Part shown: positions 1 through 11,574 of the stretch, in pieces | How the letters are laid out: the number at the start of each line of letters is the position of its first letter | How positions within the stretch are numbered: the stretch's first letter is position 1 | DNA from: Topomyia yanbarensis | Taxonomy: Eukaryota > Arthropoda > Insecta > Diptera > Culicidae | Assembly: GCF_030247195.1 (NCBI RefSeq) | Contig: NC_080671.1 | Location: 107,805,845-107,869,844 of the forward strand | DNA: 64,000 nucleotides | Direction: 5' to 3' | Notes under the pieces: model-generated | Told to the model about the DNA's origin: nothing | Databases searched by the model: none | Seen by the model: the letters and a program-made list of their open reading frames with translations, nothing else | Position numbers and translations under genes: made by a program

Positions 1-125
1 ATCAAGTTCGTGGGTTGCCCGCCATTTTATATAGGTGCCAGGTGTACTATGATTGCAATAGAATCCATGGAATCATAGTTTGGATAAATGAGAAAGGCAC
101 GATTGCATCACTAGGTGAATTAAAA
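1..125 (+). repeat. Right-terminal fragment of a dispersed MITE-like family
   Basis: The sequence near 85-125 reads GAGAAAGGCAC, then an AATTGCAC-like stretch, then CTAGGTGAATTAAAA. The same right end occurs at 33660-33696 and 63220-63258. The family's left end begins TTGCCTTTCTC, so its termini are short inverted repeats. The left part lies outside the window. I recognise the repeat by internal comparison only and cannot name the family. Confidence 0.7.
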
Positions 126-1277
126 CTTCGTCTGTGCATAGCGGGCACCAGGTCTGGGGTCACGAAGGAAGGAGTATCAAGCGTTCGGGTGTGGCCGTAA
201 GTCGATCGGATTATCCTCCTTAAGGTTATCATGTGCTACAACGTGTTTCGTGTTGTTGATATAGATAAAACGATCTAGTGTGATACGAATTGTTTCTGTA
301 CCACATATCTCACATGTTGCGGCTGCATAAGGTTAGCTTTATAATAGGCAAAAGGACCTATATGGAGTTACAATTACCTCCTCGCTGGATACTGCGCCTA
401 GTTAACATCCCATGAGTCGGAAGCTTTGCTGACATGATGATAGAAACCTGACAACGGTTTTGTGCTAGCCACCTGCCATGTCTTCCATTTTGATTTTAAA
501 GTTAAAGTGGAAGTGAATCCATGAATCGACTCAGGAGTTTTTTTTCAGCTTTCTCTAATCGCGGAGTTATGGCTTCAGTGTACATGAATTACCCTTTGCA
601 TAGCGTATACGACCAAGGTTTTTAGCCATTGTTCATGGAATTGAGAAGTCCATACCCCTCATTGAGCATACTGGATTATATTTAATCGTTTTTTTACTTT
701 TTGACTTGGCTCCTTTCAGCCGTATTCGAACGGTACTTATATTTATTTTTTATATAAAACACTGTTCTTTCATACACATTTCCCAACAAAATTATCTCCA
801 ACAGTTTTTCTTTACATTTGACATCCGACAGTTTTCTTTTCAGTAGAGCTATTCAGTGCTGCAAAATATATCTGAATAACGTTCCGCAAGCATGAGAAAT
901 TGATTTTCCAAACTTACTGTACAAATTCTTCATGCACCCTGTACATCGTAATTTCGTTCAATGAATTATGAGCATCCAACAATATGATTTCAGTTAGACT
1001 ACGTAATACTTTTGGATTTATTTGATGATATTGAATTAGTACAATGTGGACATTCCTGTATCTTAAATAAGCACTTTCCCATCGGTTGAAGGCAGTGTAA
1101 AGCATTGGTCGTCAAACGGTGAGATAACATAGTCTTCACTAAAGAGATTGGAATGGCAAGGATGTGCCATGTTCCGTTTGGAGTTTCACTTCAGCTGTAG
1201 AAGCTTATGAATTTGGATTCAGGACGGAGCATGTCGTTTCTTTGTTTTTTTAATCTCTTTAGTTCTCACAAATCTCT
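126..1277. other. No gene recognised; AT-rich spacer
   Basis: I see no coding region, transposon terminus or RNA gene in this stretch. Open frames are short and have no recognisable motifs. Confidence 0.6.
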
Positions 1278-2090
1278 TATCTCATGCCTCCAAGCAAGTC
1301 TAAGTCTATTGATGACATTTGGTACTTAGACCGGCGAAGACTGGGTGCTATCAGCCCTCTGCCGATAGTAGCAGAATGAGAGGGTGCGAACAGATGTAAT
1401 CAAGGAAACAGTACCGTAAAAATGAATATCTGATCGGAAATCAGCCGCAATAAGACTTTAATCTGACTAGTATCGATGATCGCGGGTCAATACGTACTGA
1501 AAATTAGCCGCGTCTATTTTTATGAATCAAATTTCAAGTACCGTTATTGCTAACCAGCCCGTGTATCAGGTTAACAATTCTTTGTATTTCTCTTCAATGG
1601 TCGTTATTATCAATCATCCGATACGTAAAATAGGAAATACATACCTTGATTTATAACATCTCGCGCTATCATAACTCTTTGTCTGTATAACTTGTTATCA
1701 CTCGTTAGTTTTCAACCAAATAAATATATCGTAGGGAAGAAGTAGCGAATTCTGTCTGAATACCGTTACAATAGATAGTGATCCGGCCCATTACGCAGAT
1801 AAGATTAGCTTTTCTAGGCAATACTCCTACGGTCGGCTATGTGGAGTTCAAATTGCGTTTGTTTAGGAAACATAGGATACTCTCGGTAGCCGACTGCCTA
1901 GAGTTAAAAAAGAACCAAAAACTAAACAAGATCTTTTCTTTTTCGAGTGATCGTGTACTCGAAGACTAACTAAACAACTACATAATAAAATATTCTTTAC
2001 AGATCGCTTCGCTTGCTTGGAGCGAATCTTAGACCTTATACCCTTCCAAACCACCAACTCCGTGACACCTATGAAAGAGTCTGATGAATC
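1278..2090 (+). repeat. Left arm of a ~6 kb inverted-repeat structure
   Basis: This arm is the diverged reverse complement of 6517-7341. Matching landmarks run outside to inside: TATCTCATGCCTCCA at the outer edge, a block with GATGACATTTGG, a block with GGGCCGGATCACTAT on the opposite strand, and AGGTGTC next to CCACCAACTCC at the inner edge. Similarity stops sharply at both edges. Both arms also encode a similar short peptide around SKSIDDIW and RRLGAIS, so the repeated unit may once have been coding. Long inverted arms suggest a foldback-type DNA transposon or two head-to-head copies of one element. No transposase is visible between the arms. Confidence 0.75.
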
Positions 2091-2608
2091 GTCGTCCTTC
2101 CGTTAAGAAGGTGGAGCATCAACACTTCCCGTCTACCTTATCCTTTATCCTTCCCCGTGAACGATGGAGATGGGGGCCGCCGGCAATGATGGCTACCACG
2201 TGTTGAGGTTTTAATATGGGTCGGATTGGTATGAATTCCTACTTACCACTTCCTAAGCAACTCTTATTAGATAATCAGCAGTCATACATGATGAAGTCAG
2301 TGTGCAATCCGCCAAAATCACCGTCACAACGCAACGCAACGCAACGGTTGAAAGCAGTGCAAAGCATTTGGCTGCGATCCGCTAGGACATTGGCAAGAGT
2401 CTATTATTTTTCTCCGGATAAACCAGTCTAGAGGCCGTGAAGCAATTGACGGGTTAAACTATCTCAGCCAAGAATCTATTCACTGGGTTCCTGCTCCGAA
2501 ATCATGTTCGCAAATCATTAAATTCTAATGATGGTCACACCTCTAATACCCATTTCAGGGTCCGCTTTTTAGTATCTTCTAGTTGCTATAAAATATGTGG
2601 TTCGAAGA

Positions 2609-2757
2609 TGTACTGGTTAGAGTAGCACAAATTAATCTTCGACACAAACGTTGTTCAAATGCGACCTGGCGGGGAAGAGGTGTTAGATGTAACTCTCTGC
2701 TCTGTTGGCATAACAATTTCGTATTTCAAACTCGACTCTCCACTGCGTTTTGAAGAA
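2609..2757 (+). pseudogene. Non-LTR endonuclease fragment, internally deleted
   Basis: Translation from 2609 gives LVRVAQINLRHKRCSNAT, which resembles the start of the apurinic-type endonuclease of R1/Jockey-like elements (R-V-x-Q-x-N-L). It then runs into a segment that, in another frame, reads GEEVLDVTLCSVG, a motif from the far end of the same domain. The middle of the domain is therefore missing. A less deleted relative lies at 47346-47690. The basis is family knowledge plus visible motifs. The fragment is far too short to function and flanking repeats cover both sides. Confidence 0.55.
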
Positions 2758-3950
2758 ATACAATGAAATTTATCATAAACGATAGCGAGAAACAACTCGA
2801 AAAAATACCAATTTGCTGCCATACACTTTACTGTAAATACTTTACGAATTTTGGAAATTTTGGATGAATCGTATTCTACATTTTCGCACCAAAAATTATG
2901 TGAAAACGATGGCTATTAGATTGACAACATCGAAATAACCCCAGACGATGTTAAGTATGCCGGCATATCCTGAAGGGCTTGATGTGGGCAGCCAGTTCCG
3001 AGAAGAGTACCTCTGATCCGTTCAAACAAAGACGCAGATACTTTCCGAAATTGAAGCAATTTATCGATAAGTATTTATCCAATTCCATCGAAAAATATCA
3101 CGTCCATGAAGAAATCTGTAGTGGTTGGGTCTTTCGAACTGCTATTAAAAGAAAATAACGACGATTAAAATAACATTTGTGCATAAGACAGTCCACCAAA
3201 CGTGTCACCAGCACGTAAAATCAAAAATTGTTGGATTGTTATCACACGTATGGTGTAAGACTGGGAGGCTCCAAAAGAGCAGCAATAGAGTTTTCAAATC
3301 AAGCAAATGTTAAGAGAAATCGGCATCGTCACTGTCTAAATCTTAATTCGAGACGTTCGTCACATACTGCGGAAAATCGAAGACAGTGGGGCATTAAGTG
3401 CACTGTAAATGTATTTATGGCAGTATATAAATGAAACGAAATGGAATTTTCAATTCGATGTTTTGTTTTCAAATGACGTTCACTGAAATTCAATTTTTAA
3501 AGCTTTCCACGCCACGTATACTTAAGTGAGAATTTTAAATATACAGATCGGAAAGGATTATTAAGCACAGGCTACCGACCTGTTCTTAATGACCATGCCA
3601 CGGCTAATTTTCCGATCGATATATTGCAATTCCTTACTCTTATTTGGGTACTTCGGCTCTAAATTTAATTTCTAGTTAATTAAATGTCGGTCAATGAAAA
3701 AAAAAATGATACTACAGATTTGCCGACATATGAAATGAAAAAAGAAATTTTTTCCATTTTTTATAAAATCTGCAAAGCGAGAAGTTAAGGGCAACCTATC
3801 GATCCTCACTTTAGCACCACCACCAAGCCTCTTGTATATAAACAGTTACCGAAAATTGCAACCGCCCACCATATTACAATCCGATTGCTTGCATTACCGA
3901 AAGTCAATTAAAATGCGAAGCTTGAATATGAAAATACATTTTATCATCGC
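2758..3950. other. No gene recognised; AT-rich spacer
   Basis: I find no coding motif, terminus or RNA gene. Several short open frames exist but lack any recognisable pattern. Confidence 0.55.
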
Positions 3951-4870
3951 TCTCTTTCGTACCACCCCGGGTACACGCGGGATGCCAGCCATGTCATTCC
4001 ACGCCACAGCCTACCGAAACTTCACTTGACGAGGTCGGTAATCTTGCATCCTCTCCCCATCAGTTGGCGTACCTAGAGACGTACCTACCACCTACCGACA
4101 TCCGCCAAGAGTATCCTCTTTCCGTTGAGCCTAACCAAACCACCAGGGGAAAGAACAAAAAAAAACAGCAACTACGCAGCATATTGCAGAACAGCGCTGC
4201 TGCCGGCACACAGCACAGGCCTGTCCAACTGCCTGCCCAAATCAACCCAATGCGCGATGAGTGTGATGGTTTGCCCAGCCGAGCGATGCGATGATGGTAG
4301 GCCGCGTGTGTTCCAAAACGCTACGACTCAGTCCAGCTAGCAGCAGCATCAACTACGAACCGGCAGCCAGCAAGCAAGCGGTCCGCATAGGCAGCGGAGT
4401 GCTAGTACAAGAGGGGAAGCGATGCCTCGTTCAACAACCGTCAGTCGATCGGTAGCGGTTGGTGAGGCACTGGGTGGTGGGTGGTGGCAATGATGAATGC
4501 AAACAACCCAGCCAGTCGTAGCCGAAAGGAGAATGAGAAATTTTGTTCGCACGTGGAGGTACGGCACAACATTTCGAACGGCAACGGGCGGTTGCTTCTA
4601 GTTGTTTGTGTTCTTTTTCCGCGTCCCCTTCGCCCGTTCGACGTCGAGGTTGTTTTTATTCGGTTTCGATTTTCCACTACCACTGCGAACGTGGGTTGGT
4701 TACCTACACACCGATAGCCTCATTCGTTGTTCGGGTAGTATGGGTGGCTGGTGGTTGGTGGTGCTACGATCGCATCCGAAAGCTTCGGCAGTCGGTTTTA
4801 GTTCGTCTAGTTAGGCCGAAGTACTGCCGAACGAGACGATTGCATTGCATTGGCTGGAAGCTTTAGATTC
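3951..4870 (+). promoter_or_regulatory. GC-rich, promoter-like or 5'-leader-like block
   Basis: Base composition changes abruptly from AT-rich spacer to CpG-containing sequence with GGTGG runs. The 20-bp stretch at 4558-4577 recurs with one mismatch at 14719-14738, followed in both places by a T-rich tract with GTCCCCTTC and, 115-140 bp on, by ACTGCGA. That suggests related regulatory or leader sequences rather than a transposon. Several overlapping open frames up to 107 codons exist on both strands, but none has a recognisable domain. Promoter function is inference from composition only. Confidence 0.35.
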
Positions 4871-5939
4871 GAGATGCTGCAACTCGAGATGTATGCTCGG
4901 TATGAATCACGAATGCGATTAGTCGAAATTAGTTGCAACTCAAGAATTTTAAGCCTAATGAAATGACGTAATTGGTACGTAATAAACTTGATTTATAGGG
5001 CACATTATAATTTTATTGTGGATTTGAACAGCAAAACGTTTGGTAATATCTAACTAGGGTTACTTACCGTCCTTATTTTAAAGAACACTTTCTTAATTTC
5101 GATGCTTTCAGGAGGTGTCCTTAATTTTACTTCAAATGTCCTTATTTTTAGTCTCAATTCATGGTATTTTGGAAATCTATCAGATCAAGTACGTTCAGAC
5201 GAATGAAACATTTCATTCACTATTCTAGGTGGTTACTTTCTTACAGTTCATTTGATTTGTTATGTGCATATTAATAATTCAAAAGGATTGATTAAGTTTA
5301 TTTGTTGAAGTAAAGTAGAGTATAATATGTTTCAACATTTTACTTAAAAATGAGTTTTTTTTGAAGATAATTGATTCTGCAATTTTACAAAAGCTCATCG
5401 CTGTTGGTGCCCAGTAAACTATCAGGCGGCTAGGCGGGTTAAACTACATGCTGGCGATCGATAGGCTATTGAAACGTTGTTCTAGGCTACCCGCCGTAAC
5501 TTGCCGTTCACTGTAAAAGTAGTGTGGGTGGTGCTTATCTGCAGTTGCACCAAGGAATGGCAGGTTTGTTCTAATGCAACTGGCAAGGTCAACATAAAAC
5601 GAGATCATCCGGTGTTGCTTCTGCTCCTGCGCCTAATTGTTGGCTAGGGAGGTGAGTTTTGCTTCTCTTTCTTCTGTTAGTTGTGGAGGAGAGAGATGCT
5701 CGTTCGATTTATCCTCCACAGGGATAGTGGCTAGTGCTTTTGTATTCTTTTTAAACCGTTCACAAGCTTGAGAAATTTACAGCTTTATTTTAACGGTTTA
5801 ACCAGTTATGTGCATTAAACTTTGCAAAAACTTACCACTCTACGGTTATTGTGAGTTGTAATTTTCCACTCAACCAGGGCTAAATTTCATGACGAATTCC
5901 AGAAGCAATAAAAGAGTACATATTAGTACATACATGAGT
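4871..5939. other. No gene recognised; mixed spacer
   Basis: A TAGGGTTACTTACC motif near 5055 followed by repeated GTCCTTA words looks like the edge of an old repeat. Nothing coding is visible. Confidence 0.4.
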
Positions 5940-5966
5940 CTCCTTTTTCACTCACTAGGTAATAAA
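5940..5966 (+). repeat. 27-bp direct repeat, copy 1
   Basis: Identical to 8332-8358. Both copies are followed by GCG after a two-base difference. They bracket 2.4 kb that contains a dispersed repeat and one inverted-repeat arm. Confidence 0.8.
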
Positions 5967-6260
5967 GCGTAAGCATAAGCATAAGCATAAGAGATCGCCC
6001 GTAGTTGCTACTCCGTTATTGACCAGAACCAAATTAGGTTGCAAACTGTTGATTGGAACAACATGCTTGGGAATAACATGATGAGCCACATTGTACAATC
6101 TATTCTGACCCCTGCATGCTGATCAATACCGACGCCGGCCACGTCCGAATGCAGATCTTCTGGGAAAGGAAGGAATGTTAGTCCGATACATGTTGCTACT
6201 AGAGACCGAGGAATCCTCTGCATCTCCACATGTATCACGGGAAAGGGAGAGTTGTTAGTA
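5967..6260 (+). repeat. Dispersed repeat shared with 55140-55420
   Basis: It opens with a short GCATAA tandem run. Shared landmarks with 55140-55420 are a GCTATTCCGTT-like word, GATCAATACCG, GGAAGGAATGTTAGTCCGAT, CTAGAG and GTATCACGGGA, in the same order and orientation. Family unknown; no coding motif. Confidence 0.65.
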
Positions 6261-6297
6261 AGTGTGCCAAAAGCGTTATCATGTAATAATTGCTCTG

Positions 6298-6718
6298 GGC
6301 AGCCGGCTGCCGAGAATTTGGGAAATTTATCATTTGTTGTATTAATACGATTAGCAAAATAAGCAACTTGAACTCCGGATAGCCGGCTATAAGGAGCACT
6401 TCTTATATTTTTTAATACTATTCAATCACGCGACGAATTTTTTCGTGGTTTCTATAGTGTCAGTGCTGATTTTACCCAGCGATCGCTTGAATAAAATGAG
6501 GAATCTTATACAGAAGGTTCATCAGATTCTTTCATAGGTGTCGCGGAGTTGGTGGTTTGGAAGGAAATAGGGTCTAGGATTCGCTCCAAGCAAGCGATGC
6601 GACCTGTAAAGCATAGTTTATTAGTTTGTAGTTCAGTTAGTTTTCGAGAACACGATCGCTCAAAAAATAAGATCTTGTTTAGTTTTTTGTTCTTTTAAAA
6701 TCTGGGTAGCCGGCTACC
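6298..6718. repeat. Three short perfect palindromes around AGCCGGCT
   Basis: GGCAGCCGGCTGCC lies at 6298-6311, ATAGCCGGCTAT at 6379-6390 and GGTAGCCGGCTACC at 6705-6718. All share the centre AGCCGGCT but have different, compensating flanks. The left arm of the large inverted repeat has only a degraded version near 1888. Confidence 0.7.
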
Positions 6719-7341
6719 GAGAGCATCCTATGTTTTCTAAACAAAAGCAATTTCAACTCCACACAGCCGATCGTGGGAGTATTGCCCAGAAAAACTAATC
6801 TTATCTGCTTAATGGGCCGGATCACTATTTATTGCGACATTATTTAGACTAACTTCGCTATTCCTTCTCTATACGATATATTTTTGGGTTGCAAACTACC
6901 GAGTGATAACACGTTATACAGACAAAGAGTTATGATAGCTCTAGATGTTATAAATCAATGAAAGTGTTTCCTATTTCTAATATCGGATTGTTTGTGAAAT
7001 ACACGTATACGAACGATTATATCGAACATTGAAGGTAAATACAGAGGATCGTTAACCTAATGGACGGGCTTGTTACCAATAACGGAACTTAAAATTAGAT
7101 TCATTAAAACAGACGCGGCGAATTTTCAGTACGTATTGATCCGCGATCATCGATACTAGTCAAATTAAAGTCTTATTGGAGCTGATTTCCGAACAACATT
7201 TACGGTATTGCTTTCTCGGCTAGATCTGTTCGCACACTCTCATTCTGCTACTACCGGCAGAAGGCTGATAGCTCCCAGTCGTCGCCAGTCTAAGGACCAA
7301 ATGTCATCAATAGACTTAGACTCGCGTGGAGGCATGAGATA
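6517..7341 (-). repeat. Right arm of the ~6 kb inverted-repeat structure
   Basis: Reverse-complement partner of 1278-2090, with the same landmarks in reverse order. On the minus strand it keeps a short open peptide beginning MPPRESKSIDDIW that parallels the plus-strand peptide of the left arm. Several small indels separate the arms, so the duplication is not recent. Confidence 0.75.
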
Positions 7342-8331
7342 GAATTGAAAGCTAACCAATGAAAATGACAGCAAAACACTTATTCTTCGTGCTAACATAA
7401 CTGAAGGTAATTGCCAACCGGTCCCCGATCCCTCTCGCGAATTGTCAATTCTCAAACCTCATAGATGATTGAAATCATCATTCCACTCAAATAAGGTCAT
7501 GTGTTTTCCCTAAGCACATTGAATGCTCTGTGGATCAGTTCCCCCGTTGGTAAAACAAACCCTAAACAAACATAGAAATTAGTTTGCCGACCGTCAGATA
7601 CGTGTTCCTTTACAGCGCCATCACATTGACGGACACCCAAAATTTACATGCGACAAAATATCTGCAATCCCGAATATAAAAGATTCAAAACCTCTACTCA
7701 TTTGCAATAAAATAAGAAAGCAAAAAAAAAACAGTTGAATATCCAAGGCGACTCATTTTCAAAGATAGCACCGCCGATGAATCACTAAATAAAAATAGGT
7801 GACAAGGGACGCGGACGAAATTAGCTGAGCACCGACCGGCTGGTTTGCCACCTATTTTTCGGGCGAAGAATTTTGGGGCGACACCTGGTAGTCGCTAGAC
7901 GCTGGTGAAACGCCAAGTATTTGAATATATCAATTTTTCTTATTGCCGTATCTTTTTTCACTTTTCGGATCGATTTTTTTTCTCTGAAAACCCATTTTTC
8001 ACTATTTTTACAATGTACACTGTATTTCTAGACATTTTCTGTGCACTTTTATTGTCCTTGCATCGGGAATCGACGACCCGTGATGCGAGGAAAAGATAAT
8101 TTTTCATTTGCCGGAATTCGATTTTCACAAACTGTCACCACTCGCGTCTGTCGAAAATATTCCGAAAAATGCTTTTATAAGCCACTTCATATTGTATAGT
8201 CGTTAAATTGCACCGTTATTCACACTTTCAATAACCGGGAGGCAGTAAACTGTGCCGAAAATGATGAAAATTAACCGACTCGAAGGGAGCTCTACGAGAG
8301 TCAACCGCTCGCGACGAAGATACACACACTC
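7342..8331. other. No gene recognised; unassigned spacer
   Basis: No motif or terminus is recognised. The stretch 8100-8330 is somewhat richer in CpG than its surroundings, without an identifiable element. Confidence 0.5.
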
Positions 8332-8358
8332 CTCCTTTTTCACTCACTAGGTAATAAA
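8332..8358 (+). repeat. 27-bp direct repeat, copy 2
   Basis: Identical to 5940-5966. At 27 bp it is too long for a typical target-site duplication, so a local duplication or two copies of one repeat edge is more likely. Confidence 0.8.
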
Positions 8359-9599
8359 AAGCGATTAAAGTGCTCTAAAACATTGAACAATCGCTTTGAT
8401 TCAATTTCTGTTTGCCTTCACTTAGTGTCCTTCACCCCTAGGTCAGTAAAAATCTGCAGGTCAAAACCTCTCCAGAGGTGGCAACCCTATTTTTCATAGT
8501 TCTGTGGGACCCCAGAGGTGCAAAAAAAGCGCTGTCCTGAATAAAAAATATTGCAAATCTTTTCTAAAAACCACTGATGTATAGAATCGAAATAAAATCA
8601 GTGACGCTGGAAAAATAGAAACAAGAATGAACACCCCAGATGAACATTTTGTCATCTGTCATTTCGACTAGTTTTGAATCAAGCCAATAATAGGGGGCTG
8701 ATTCAAGATGTCCTCAATTTGCTCTCAGCACATTTTATTACCCTATCTCTAACCCAAGTAAAAAAAATATTCAAACCGAACTTCTAGGAAGAAGAAAGGA
8801 AACTAAGTGCGGAAATGAACTGTTCAGTTGGTAATATTTTCAGTTAATTTTCTGCAAATTTCGGTTAACTTGCCAAGGAATTTAAAAGTTTGAATTTAAA
8901 CTTTAAAAGTAGAGTAAGCTCGAGAGTTTCTTTTCTAGCAATGGTGTAAATGTTTATCTTAGGCTGTATATCTTGATTGTACCTTTTTGTGCGGAGTAGA
9001 GGCATTTGCGGAGACAAATTCAATATTTTACCCTATATGATAAGTAACATATATGTAATCGAGATTATTTATATTACGAGAGACCTATAACTACTCTGTG
9101 TTCAAATCCTGAAAATCATCCTTCGACACGTTGGTCGTTTTACCTTAAATTAGTACTTTTGCTAGAAATCTGTTGCCAAAAGGGCATCTTTTCATTCTAA
9201 ATCAAAGAAGTTCCACCATAAAAGAAGGACGAAAACTAATAGGTGCATACAATAATAGAATGGACACACTGGAAGGTTCATTGCTTTTTAGCTACTACTT
9301 TAGATGCTGGTAAACGAATCTTCAAATAATTGGGTGTCGTAAACATTTCAAAACATTCTGAGACGATGGCCCTCAATTTTTTATTTTTTTAAAGATTTTT
9401 TAGTATATTTACTTATGTATTTTATTCGTTTTGTTTATTTCATTTTATTTTAAACATTCAATCGACTTTATTCTTTTCGGTTTTTCTTTAATTTTCTTCA
9501 GCATTGTTGTTTTTTATCAATTTCATTTATTTTATTGTTTATAATAATATTGTTCAGTTTATTCACTTATAGATTTTAATATTTTTAATTTTGTTATGT
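8359..9599. other. Spacer; T-rich low-complexity tract at 9371-9595
   Basis: No gene is seen. The last 225 bases are a degenerate TTTAT/TTTTG tract resembling 27060-27539 and, in complement, 57258-57660. Confidence 0.6.
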
Positions 9600-9990
9600 G
9601 TTATCTTTCTCATATAGAAAGGCTATGCAACCACTCTAAAATCGACAACCTTATTCCAGCCCAGAAGACCGAGTGTCATATACCATTCGACTCAGTCCGT
9701 CGAGATCAGCAAATATCTTTCCACATCCAAAACAACACGCGTGATGAGTGTGATGATTTCCTCTGCCTCACCGTCGCCGACACCATGATTGACACATTTT
9801 GTTTTGTACCATTTTTCCACTGTTATAAATATCATTTTTGTATGTATGTATTGGGAGCTAAGACTCTCAAGAAAAACCTATTTCAATTCACCAAGTGGTG
9901 CAATTGCGCCTTTCTTATTTCTCCAAACTATAACTCCATGGCTGGTTATGTTCAATATAATTGTGGAAATGTCTATTACATCCTTAGTAC
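9600..9990. repeat. Dispersed MITE-like family: left end forward, right end inverted
   Basis: Positions 9605-9730 match the family left end: TTTCTCATATAGAAAGG, GCCCAGAAGACCGAGTGTCAT and ATTCGACTCAG. Positions 9891-9990 are the reverse complement of the family right end (compare 33590-33690). The two ends face each other in opposite orientation, so this is a composite of two truncated copies, not one intact element. The open frames across it have no recognisable domain. Confidence 0.7.
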
Positions 9991-10214
9991 ACTTCCCTAG
10001 TAACAACTGTAGTTTTATAGCTCTTGAAGTCGCCCTTAAAACTTAATTTGCACTTGTAGTGTGCTATAAAACTTCAATTGTTACTTGGGTTACCTTCGTG
10101 TCGATGGTGAATCACTTAAAACAAAAAAATATTATCTTTAATTTGCACCCATTTTAATAAATTTTGAATCATTTTGATAGTGATGACAGTTGAAATGAAA
10201 AAATGCTGTGCGGC

Positions 10215-10310
10215 CGCACTTTTCAACCCGTAACTCCGGAACCAGAATCCCGATTGAACCGAAATCGACAGCAGCCGACGAGCAGGTTGTATCTTTCATT
10301 CAAGAGTAAA
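10215..10310 (-). repeat. Internal module of the dispersed family
   Basis: Reads on the minus strand as the family's CCGGAGTTACGGGTTGAA module, also seen near 33140, 61350 and 63055. A second minus-strand fragment lies at 13785-13870. Confidence 0.6.
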
Positions 10311-10374
10311 ATAAATATTTTCCCGTATTATCGAGAGTGGAACGAGTAAAGTCATTATGACGCATAATACATTT

Positions 10375-10745
10375 GGCTATAGTTAAAAATGACACAAATC
10401 CTACCAAAAAATGTTGTAGGAGTGATTTTCACAAAATTAGTCAAATTTTTGAATAATAATATTGAAAAAAGTCTTCATCGAGTCCTACACTGGAAAAAAT
10501 CTATTTTAAAAATTTGAAGTCGATTTACTAAAAAACCCATTTCTGATTTGGATGAAATTTTGTTCCAAAATAAGTAATTATGTTCCCTACCTATCGTCAA
10601 AAATTAAAGTTGGGCACTTGCAAAGAAAAAAAAGTTACTTAAAAAAACTTTTCCTTATCCAAACTGAATTTTTTTTTCAGTGTATTTTTATCGAAAACTA
10701 AACCAATGAAAGTCATAATCATCTCAGAATCCAATTGCCCAACTG
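10375..10745 (+). repeat. Left arm of inverted-repeat pair
   Basis: Reverse complement, with divergence, of 12685-13045. Shared words include AAAAATGACA, TGTTGTAGGAGTGATTT, ATTAGTCAAATTTTTGAAT, CGAAAACTAAAC and TCATCTCAGAATCCAAT. The arms enclose 1.9 kb that includes the tandem array at 11575-12560. Confidence 0.75.
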
Positions 10746-11574
10746 CTAGTGGCCGGATACATACAAAAAGTATCAGTAACGAATTTGGTATATATTCATA
10801 ACAAACATGAATGTAAAATTTCAAATGAGTACAATTATTAGTTAACACTAAAAGTTTTCTACTTTTACATTTTTTAAATAATTAGCACGATGACGAAGTC
10901 GACCGATAAATCGACACACAATGACCTCCACTGCGAGCCGTGTCAAACAACCTCGTCATAAAGCTGTGGAATAATGTTTGCAAGCACGGCGCACAGCAAA
11001 AATCAATCCACATCGACCCGCGAGTTGGCCACGTCAGCGCGCACAGATCGGTGGTCGTTTGATTAAGGTGGTGCGGAGTATGAAAAAAACACCACACATA
11101 AAAAAGGCCCACAAGCCGTCTCGGTCTCCTCGATGCATTGCTATCGAGGCGTAAATGCAATAACCATCTTAAAACAATTGTCTGTCAGAGGTTCTTTAGC
11201 ACTGATGCACGCAATATGCTTGATGATGTTTGCAATACCATCAAACCCCTCAACCTAGGGGGAATACATAGTAGTTTTTTAAACAAAAAATGAGAATAAC
11301 TCTAGTACTGTTCGATATATCAAATCATTCGGTTAAATAAAATTGTGTATTTCTATAATGGTAACAATTTTGTGGAACTGAAATGTTTAAAAATCTTTTT
11401 TTTTTCGAGGGTTGTATTACTGGAGCTGTAGAGCTAGGTTCTCGGACGGGTTCCCCGTCAGAATCACACACTACAATTGCAAACGAGAGAGGCAACGTCG
11501 CCCACTAAAAATTGCTTAAGGCTAATTGCAGTGGACCGTGATTCTAAATGTGATATTCATTGTACGGTTCAGAT
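10746..11574. other. No gene recognised; spacer inside the inverted-repeat pair
   Basis: No motif is recognised. The minus-strand open frame at 10882-11160 has no identifiable domain. Confidence 0.5.

Noticed and set aside
4543..4866. A 107-codon frame in the GC-rich block
   Set aside because: It overlaps other frames on both strands, as GC-rich DNA does, and shows no domain or proper exon boundary.
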